Shown here: positions 6,425 to 10,074 of the stretch, one piece after another
Numbering within the stretch: the stretch's first letter is position 1
How the letters are laid out: each line of letters opens with the position of its first letter
Assembly: GCA_013812065.1 (NCBI GenBank)
Contig: JACCUC010000083.1
Location: forward strand, 1-10,074
From: Thermoleophilaceae bacterium
GTDB lineage: Bacteria; Actinomycetota; Thermoleophilia; Solirubrobacterales; Thermoleophilaceae
Length of the DNA: 10,074 nucleotides
Direction: 5' to 3'
Notes under the pieces: model-generated
Told to the model about the DNA's origin: nothing
Database searches by the model: none
The model's input: only the letters and a program-made list of their open reading frames with translations
Made by a program: the position numbers and the translations under genes

Positions 6425-6690
6425 GCCGGCCACTCGTCGCGCAGTCGCGACAGGTACCCCTCGGGATAGACGCCGGTCAGGGCACCACGCGTCTGCTCGA
6501 CGGCTGCGCGGCGGCGTGCTGCATCCTCGTGAGGGCGGTCCTCGATCGCCCGGAGGCCCTCTCGGACCAGCCTAACCAGCAGCTGCGAGCGAGTGGCGCC
6601 ATCGTCGGGCCATCTCCGAGCGGCCGCGTCGAGCGCGCGAGCGATGTCGTCGGTCTCCGTGATCGTGTGCCGTGGACGAGAGGTCGGCAT
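6421..6690 (-). CDS. vapB: VapB-type antitoxin (ribbon-helix-helix)
   Basis: An 89-residue antitoxin encoded directly upstream of the PIN toxin and overlapping it. The N-terminal part (HTITETDDIARALDAAARR, then TRSQLLVRLVREGLRAI) has the strand-helix-helix pattern of a ribbon-helix-helix DNA-binding dimer, which would bind its own promoter. The C-terminal 35 residues (from about 55 to the end, ...GALTGVYPEGYLSRLRDEW) form the charged tail that in VapB proteins wraps the toxin active site. ATG 6690 is the start; a TANNNT hexamer ends 8 nt before it, suggesting a leaderless transcript. By family knowledge, autoregulation by the VapBC complex is expected. The assignment rests on operon position and fold pattern more than on strong sequence motifs. 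Confidence 0.82.
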   Translation of the reverse strand: MPTSRPRHTITETDDIARALDAAARRWPDDGATRSQLLVRLVREGLRAIEDRPHEDAARRRAAVEQTRGALTGVYPEGYLSRLRDEWPA

Positions 6691-6698
6691 CGCTAGTC

Positions 6699-6704
6699 AG
6701 TGTA
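6699..6704 (-). promoter_or_regulatory. Putative -10 box of vapBC (leaderless)
   Basis: On the minus strand TACACT is followed by 8 nt and then the vapB ATG at 6690. In Actinobacteria the TANNNT box lies about 7 nt before the transcript start, which would put that start on or next to the A of the ATG. No convincing -35 is visible, and no Shine-Dalgarno sequence precedes the ATG, which fits leaderless translation. Confidence 0.4.
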
Positions 6705-6805
6705 GCACTCCGCGCTTAGGTGCAGCACCACCTTGGCTGTGGCCGAAACGCCGAGTACGTCTGGCGCGACGACCTAGTTGCCACGGCCCGGGCACGCGCG
6801 CCGCT

Positions 6806-6919
6806 CTACTTGGCGAGGTAGTCGCGCGCCTCTCGGTGACGCTCGACGAGCTTCTCGATGAGGCGCTCGGTGTCGCGCTGCGACCGGAGTGTCGCGCGGC
6901 GGCCGTCGTCCTGCTCCCG
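6806..6919 (-). other. In-frame coding-like tail after the SHOCT gene stop
   Basis: Past the TAG at 6920-6922 the same minus-strand frame stays open for 37 more codons to a second TAG at 6806-6808. It reads as a charged helical or coiled-coil segment (RDTERLIEKLVERHREARD) with mostly G/C-ending codons, as expected for coding DNA. An ATG at 6982, inside the upstream ORF, would make a 58-codon unit with the TAG as codon 21. This may be the 3' part of a gene with a nonsense mutation, or a remnant of a separate gene without its start. Confidence 0.35.
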
Positions 6920-7342
6920 CTAGGTCGGCCGGCTGGAGTTCTTGGTCGACGGGGTCTGTTGCTTCTCCTTTCTGCGGACCATGGGGTCACCAGCATGTCG
7001 CGCTTCCGTCACCCCGGTGTGCCGCCCTTGGGAACGGCCGTCGGGTCGTCCCAAGAGGACGCGCCACTTGAGGTCGGTGACCTCCTCGTCGGTCAGAATG
7101 CCGGCGGCTCGAAGCTGAGCGAGCGCTTGGAGCTGTCGGATCTCCTCGCCAACTTCCACCGTGTTAGCCGCAGTGTCACGCAACGGCGCGGAGGCCGCCG
7201 AGGGATCCGATCGACCGAAATCGCCAGTGATCTTCGGCTCGTGCTCGCCCGGCGTCCGCAAGTGGCTTGAGCTTTCCTTGAAGGCGCTCGTCGTGCTGCT
7301 CAACTCGAGCGGCCGACTGTGGCGACGTGCGGGAATCGGCAT
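6920..7342 (-). CDS. SHOCT-domain small protein
   Basis: A 140-residue frame starting at ATG 7342. Residues 66-98 match the short C-terminal (SHOCT) domain: EEIRQLQALAQLRAAGILTD, then EEVTDLKWRVLLG. This small helical hairpin usually sits at the very end of bacterial proteins and probably mediates oligomerisation or protein contacts. Residues 1-60 are low in recognisable structure and polar. The 42 residues after the SHOCT domain (RPDGRSQGRH... to ...KNSSRPT) are basic and unusual, since the domain normally ends the protein; a lost stop or frameshift at its end is possible. A different frame starting at ATG 7361 also reads plausibly at first, so the true N-terminus is uncertain. Function is unknown; the gene runs in the same direction as vapBC but is separated from it by about 230 bp. 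Confidence 0.5.
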   Translation of the reverse strand: MPIPARRHSRPLELSSTTSAFKESSSHLRTPGEHEPKITGDFGRSDPSAASAPLRDTAANTVEVGEEIRQLQALAQLRAAGILTDEEVTDLKWRVLLGRPDGRSQGRHTGVTEARHAGDPMVRRKEKQQTPSTKNSSRPT

Positions 7343-7513
7343 CCTTCTGCGGCGCGATCATCCGATCTCCCCCGACCGACCATACCGCGGACTCGACACA
7401 CGCCAGTAAGGGTCGGAGCGTGGCGGCCGCCTCCAGGACCAGCGGATCACGCGGCCGCCGGTCAACAGCTCAGGGTCGACGAGGGCTTCTTGCGGGTCCT
7501 CGAGCACCCATCG
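7343..7513. other. Intergenic stretch with no supported gene
   Basis: About 170 bp between two minus-strand ORFs. It contains GC-rich self-complementary patches (GGCGGCCGCC near 7423, GCGGCCGCC near 7463) but no coding frame, RNA gene or promoter I can support. Confidence 0.4.
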
Positions 7514-7864
7514 CTACCAAGCGATCTCGGCGCGTGGGCCGTGGGACGCGCCGCAGACGTCCCCCTCCGCCTGCGACCGCAGCAGTAGCCACGCAAAGAG
7601 CTTCGTCGTCGAGAGCCGGCCGCGGGTCTCGTTCCAGACCCGACCGGGCGGAACGTTGTCCAGGAGGCCCGTAGCCAGCTCCACGGCCAACGGAGTCGCG
7701 CGCCGATCCGAGATTCGCGCGGCCATGACAGCGCTTGCCGCAAAGGCGAAGATCGCCTCCTCGCTCGGCAGGCAGCGCGAAACCAGATCCTCGGCAATCC
7801 TTGCAGCGGCGAGCACGACCGCGTCACTCGCCGCGGAGGGCGGTGAGCCATCATCGCTGCGCAT
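7514..7864 (-). CDS. Unrecognised 116-residue protein, divergent from hsdR
   Basis: I do not recognise the family. The frame uses mainly G/C-ending codons and encodes an alanine/leucine-rich, apparently all-helical protein: DAVVLAAARIAEDLV, EEAIFAFAASAVMAARI, LAVELATGLLDNVP, and the aromatic motif GRVWNETRGRLSTTKLFAWLLL. The hydrophobic runs are short and interrupted by charges, so a soluble helical bundle is more likely than a membrane protein. The first eight residues or so are polar. ATG 7864 is the best start. It is transcribed away from hsdR with 62 bp between the two starts, so they may share a regulatory region. A role as regulator or small partner of the restriction gene is possible but only suggested by position. 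Confidence 0.5.
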   Translation of the reverse strand: MRSDDGSPPSAASDAVVLAAARIAEDLVSRCLPSEEAIFAFAASAVMAARISDRRATPLAVELATGLLDNVPPGRVWNETRGRLSTTKLFAWLLLRSQAEGDVCGASHGPRAEIAW

Positions 7865-7913
7865 ACTCGGGAAAGATGCGGAGCGGCTGTCTTCGCCCCC
7901 TCGCCTCGGCGGG

Positions 7914-7919
7914 TAGCCT
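7914..7919 (+). promoter_or_regulatory. Putative -10 box of hsdR (leaderless)
   Basis: TAGCCT lies 7 nt before the hsdR ATG at 7927, the same TANNNT-to-start geometry as at vapB. No Shine-Dalgarno sequence is evident in the bases before the ATG. The -35 region is not recognisable. Confidence 0.3.
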
Positions 7920-7926
7920 CGGGGCC

Positions 7927-10074
7927 ATGCCAGGCGGGCTCACGCCGGAGCAGCAGGCCCGTGTCGAGATCGACCGCAAGCTCGAGGCTGCTGGCTGGAA
8001 GGTTCAGGATTTCCGGGAGATCGATCTCTCGGCGGGTCGCGGCGTCGCGGTGCGCGAGTTCCCGACGGCGACCGGCCCGGCCGACTACCTGCTCTACGGC
8101 GATCGCAAGGCCCTCGGGACCATCGAGGCCAAGAAGGACGGCACGCCGTTGCTGGGCGTCGAGTCGCAGTCCGACCGCTACACGGCGGGCTTCCGACAGA
8201 CGGCTGCCAAGCGAGGCATCCCGGCGTGGCGCCAGCCGCTGCCCTTCCACTACCTGAGCACGGGCAGGGAGACCTACGTCGCCAACCGGCTCGACCCGGA
8301 TTACGCGCCACGCGAGGTCTTCAACTTCCACCGTCCCGAGACGCTGATCGAGATCGCCAAGAGTGGCGAGACCATGCGCCAGCGGCTGCGCCGGATGCCG
8401 CCGCTGATCGAGGAGGGCCTGCGGACCAACCAGGTCGCGGCGATCAAGGGTCTCGAGAAGTCCTTCGCCTCGAACCACCTGCGCACGCTCACCCCGCAGA
8501 CGATGGGCTCGGGCAAGACTCTCCTCGCGTGCGCCCAGGCCTACCGGCTGCTGCGGTACGGCGGCGCGAAGCGGGGCCTGTTCCTCGTCGACCGGATCAA
8601 CCTCGGCGAGCAGGCCCTACGCGAGTTCCGCAACTACGTCACGCCCGACGACGGCCGCAAGCTCGGCGAGCTCTACAACATCCAGCTCTTGCGCTCGAAC
8701 CAGATCGACCCGGCGGCCAACCTCGTCATCACCACGATCCAGCGTCTCTACTCGATGCTCCAGGGAGAGGGCGAGCTGGCCGAGGGGCTCGAGGAGGAGT
8801 CGGTCTTCGAGCGCCTCGGCGGCGCGCCGGACCTCGAGCAGCTACCGGTCAGCTACCAGACGAAGTACCCGATCGAGCTGTTCGACTTCCTCTTCACCGA
8901 CGAGGCGCACCGCTCGATCTACGGCCGCTGGGGACAGGTCCTCGACTACTTCGACGCCTTCCTGGTGGGACTGACGGCGACGCCGTCGAAGTTCACCTAC
9001 GGCTACTTCCAGGGCAACGTGGTCGCGCCCTACTCCTACGAGCAGTCGGTCATCGACAAGGTCAACGTCGACTACACCGTCTACCGGATCGAGACCGAGG
9101 TCTCGAAGGCCGGAGCGTCGGTCGGCGCCGGGGAGTGGGTCCGCGTTCGCGACCGGCTGACCCGTGACCAGTCGCTCAAGGAGCTGGAGGACGAGCTGAC
9201 CTACGACGCGGCCAAGCTCGACCGCGCCGTGGTCGCCGAGGACCAGATCCGGACCGTCGTTCGCACCTTCCGCGACAGGGTTCTGACCGAGATCTTCCCC
9301 GGCCGCTCCGAGATCCCAAAGACGGTCGTCTTCTGCAAGCACGAGACCCATGCCGAGGACGTGCTGCGGATCCTCCGTCAGGAGTTCGGCCGCGGGTCGG
9401 AGTTCGCCAAGAAGATCACCTACAAGACCGAGGGCTCAGCTCAGCAGCACATCCAGGACTTCCGGACCGATCCGCGCTTCCGGATCGCCGTCTCGGTCGA
9501 TCAGATCTCGACGGGCACCGACATCAAGCCGGTCGAGTGCCTGCTGATCCTGCGCATGGTCCAGAGCCGGGCGTACTGGGAGCAGATGAAGGGTCGCGGT
9601 GTCCGCAAGATGGACAAGCACGAGTTCTGGGCCGTCACGCCCGGCGCCCGTGAGGAAGGCGTGGTCAAGGACCATTTCGTGATCGTCGACTGCGTCGGCC
9701 TTACCGACGAAGACCGCGCCTGGGCCGAGACACGCCCGCTCGCCCGCAAGCCCAACGTCCCGCTGAAGACACTGCTTCAGGACGTCGCGCAGGGCATCAC
9801 CTCCGACGAGCTGCTCTCGACCGTGGCCGTTCGCCTCAATCGCCTGGAGGGCAAGCTCACGCCCGACGATGAAGCCGCGATCGCCGAGCTGGCCGGGGCT
9901 GGGCTGGGCGAGATCGCCGAGAAGCTGATCAAGGCCACCGATCCGACCGCCCTCGGCGAGGTCGCCAGCGAGCGCTTGGACGACGACCGCGATCCGACCG
10001 AAGACGAGGTGGCCGCGGTCAAGGAGGAGCTGATCGAGCAGGCGGTCGCCCCGTTGCTGCGGGCGGAGGTCCGC
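7927..10074 (+). CDS. hsdR: Type I restriction endonuclease R subunit, HsdR (3' partial)
   Basis: ATP-dependent DNA-translocating and cleaving subunit of a type I restriction-modification complex. The 716 visible codons are open to the window end; the family is about 800-1,000 residues, so only the C-terminal end is missing. The N-terminal nuclease domain shows Asp53 (PADYLLY), Glu67-x-Lys69 (TIEAKK) and the QxxxY motif Gln81/Tyr85. The SF2 helicase core follows: Walker A TMGSGKT (192-198), LVDR near 220-223, ITTIQRLYSML (motif Ib region), DEAH (325-328), LTATP (349-353), VSVDQISTGTD (522-532) and QMKGRGVR (553-560). The region after about 600 matches the expected HsdR C-terminal domain of the EcoEI type in position. 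ATG 7927 gives a normal N-terminus (LTPEQQARVEIDRKLEAAGW). HsdM and HsdS are not in the window; upstream DNA is unrelated, so any partners would be downstream. Confidence 0.95.
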   Translation, partial: MPGGLTPEQQARVEIDRKLEAAGWKVQDFREIDLSAGRGVAVREFPTATGPADYLLYGDRKALGTIEAKKDGTPLLGVESQSDRYTAGFRQTAAKRGIPAWRQPLPFHYLSTGRETYVANRLDPDYAPREVFNFHRPETLIEIAKSGETMRQRLRRMPPLIEEGLRTNQVAAIKGLEKSFASNHLRTLTPQTMGSGKTLLACAQAYRLLRYGGAKRGLFLVDRINLGEQALREFRNYVTPDDGRKLGELYNIQLLRSNQIDPAANLVITTIQRLYSMLQGEGELAEGLEEESVFERLGGAPDLEQLPVSYQTKYPIELFDFLFTDEAHRSIYGRWGQVLDYFDAFLVGLTATPSKFTYGYFQGNVVAPYSYEQSVIDKVNVDYTVYRIETEVSKAGASVGAGEWVRVRDRLTRDQSLKELEDELTYDAAKLDRAVVAEDQIRTVVRTFRDRVLTEIFPGRSEIPKTVVFCKHETHAEDVLRILRQEFGRGSEFAKKITYKTEGSAQQHIQDFRTDPRFRIAVSVDQISTGTDIKPVECLLILRMVQSRAYWEQMKGRGVRKMDKHEFWAVTPGAREEGVVKDHFVIVDCVGLTDEDRAWAETRPLARKPNVPLKTLLQDVAQGITSDELLSTVAVRLNRLEGKLTPDDEAAIAELAGAGLGEIAEKLIKATDPTALGEVASERLDDDRDPTEDEVAAVKEELIEQAVAPLLRAEVR

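Noticed and set aside
7462..8478. 338-codon minus-strand ORF
   Set aside because: Overlaps the start of hsdR on the opposite strand and the 116-residue ORF; no recognisable content.
8226..9167. 313-codon plus-strand ORF
   Set aside because: Alternative frame inside hsdR, whose own frame carries all nuclease and helicase motifs.
1..10074. CRISPR arrays, rRNA genes or complete tRNAs
   Set aside because: No regularly spaced repeats, rRNA motifs or full cloverleaf were seen on either strand.

Overview
This is a high-GC window with GTG starts, alanine/arginine-rich proteins and gene families typical of Actinobacteria. The fused receiver/thioredoxin-reductase-like flavoprotein, the PF01704-type UDP-glucose pyrophosphorylase and the two leaderless-looking promoters suggest a soil or rhizosphere lineage, possibly Thermoleophilia; this placement is inference. 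The window reads as an ordinary chromosomal segment with an accessory boundary at the left, several recently or long-decayed genes in the middle, and a defence gene at the right.

Left (1-1558): the end of an integrated element. A tyrosine recombinase, cut by the window edge, carries the full catalytic set. A convergent membrane-anchored hypothetical protein follows. Next comes a short region with an exact tandem 12-bp repeat, and then the 3' half of a CAU-anticodon tRNA whose 5' half is missing. This is the classic scar of site-specific integration into a tRNA gene: the element lies to the left, the chromosome to the right, and the intact tRNA-Met should lie beyond the left edge.

Centre-left (1598-3817): the C-terminal end of a GH15 glycosidase (the rest is gone) sits 7 nt before a complete UTP-glucose-1-phosphate uridylyltransferase. 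This is followed by a short in-frame stretch resembling the start of a phosphoglucomutase, and then by a single-domain FHA protein. The cluster suggests a former glucan/glucose-1-phosphate pathway locus that has been eroded.

Centre (3818-6003): a frameshifted remnant of an IS21-type istB transposition ATPase, then a large flavoprotein gene (pseudo-receiver, thioredoxin-like and thioredoxin-reductase-like domains). The flavoprotein gene is broken twice: by an in-frame TAG at codon 27 and by an 8-bp tandem duplication near its 3' end. Both lesions are small, and reversing them restores a full-length protein of about 570 residues, so the decay is recent, phase-variable or artefactual.

Centre-right (6041-7864), minus strand: a complete vapBC toxin-antitoxin operon with a GTGA overlap, a SHOCT-domain protein with a possible read-through tail, and an unrecognised 116-residue protein.

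Right (7927-10074): the first 716 residues of a type I restriction endonuclease R subunit (HsdR), running off the window edge, with nuclease and helicase motifs present. No hsdM or hsdS is seen. I found no CRISPR array, no rRNA and no clear novel multi-gene system. The most informative signals are the tRNA att scar with its repeats and the two precise lesions in the flavoprotein gene.
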